A stretch of DNA of 5,089 nt from Candidatus Neoflavobacterium equi (GTDB taxonomy: Bacteria; Bacteroidota; Bacteroidia; Flavobacteriales; Flavobacteriaceae): NCBI GenBank assembly GCA_018065745.1, contig JAGHSS010000198.1, positions 1 through 5,089 on the forward strand, written 5' to 3'. Under the pieces are notes generated by a model. The model did no database searches, was not told where the DNA came from, and saw only the letters and a list, made by a program, of their open reading frames with translations. Shown here in pieces: positions 5,074 through 5,089 of this stretch (position 1 is its first letter; the number at the start of each line of letters is the position of its first letter). Both the position numbers and the translations under genes were made by a program.

Positions 5074-5089
5074 AAAGAATCTTATAAAG

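Noticed and set aside
1..5089. Mobile elements, CRISPR arrays, toxin-antitoxin pairs, phage genes or riboswitches
   Set aside because: None seen; every coding stretch is explained by a recognised core gene and no gap exceeds 200 nt.

Overview
The window looks like an ordinary chromosomal core region of a member of the Bacteroidota, most likely a flavobacterium. Three things suggest this. Several intergenic regions carry the Bacteroidota sigma-A promoter form (TTG, a 17-23 nt spacer, then TAnnTTTG). No gene has a clear Shine-Dalgarno sequence. The proteins, especially the glycine-rich TonB and the 408-residue Glu/Leu/Phe/Val dehydrogenase, resemble flavobacterial ones. The assignment rests on remembered family features, not on a search.

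Layout, left to right. A tRNA-Val(UAC) gene on the minus strand (27-101) has a near-ideal promoter (146-175) in the gap after folC. folC (193-1407, minus) encodes the bifunctional dihydrofolate/folylpolyglutamate synthase. A 135-nt divergent gap (1408-1542) holds candidate promoters for both directions and a small dyad. exbB (1543-2256) and exbD (2237-2635) are on the plus strand, overlap by 20 nt and form a two-gene operon ending in a strong bidirectional terminator (2637-2673). tonB (2699-3604, minus) converges on that terminator. A 196-nt gap (3605-3800) contains a long inverted repeat, probably the terminator of the next gene. gdh (3801-5027, minus) encodes an amino-acid dehydrogenase and has a TAnnTTTG promoter element at the right edge, with its -33 element outside the window.

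How the genes relate. ExbB, ExbD and TonB together make the inner-membrane motor that uses the proton gradient to drive TonB-dependent outer-membrane transporters. The motor pair and the transducer lie on opposite strands, so they must be transcribed separately here. FolC (folate polyglutamylation), the dehydrogenase (amino-acid nitrogen/carbon metabolism) and tRNA-Val are housekeeping functions with no direct link to the motor.

No mobile element, CRISPR array, phage gene or toxin-antitoxin pair was seen, and I found no evidence of an undescribed system. The points worth a second look are small: a tyrosine at the usual histidine position of the TonB membrane helix, serine replacing a pore threonine in ExbB, a hexanucleotide repeat coding for Gly-Thr in tonB, and several intergenic dyads and palindromes.
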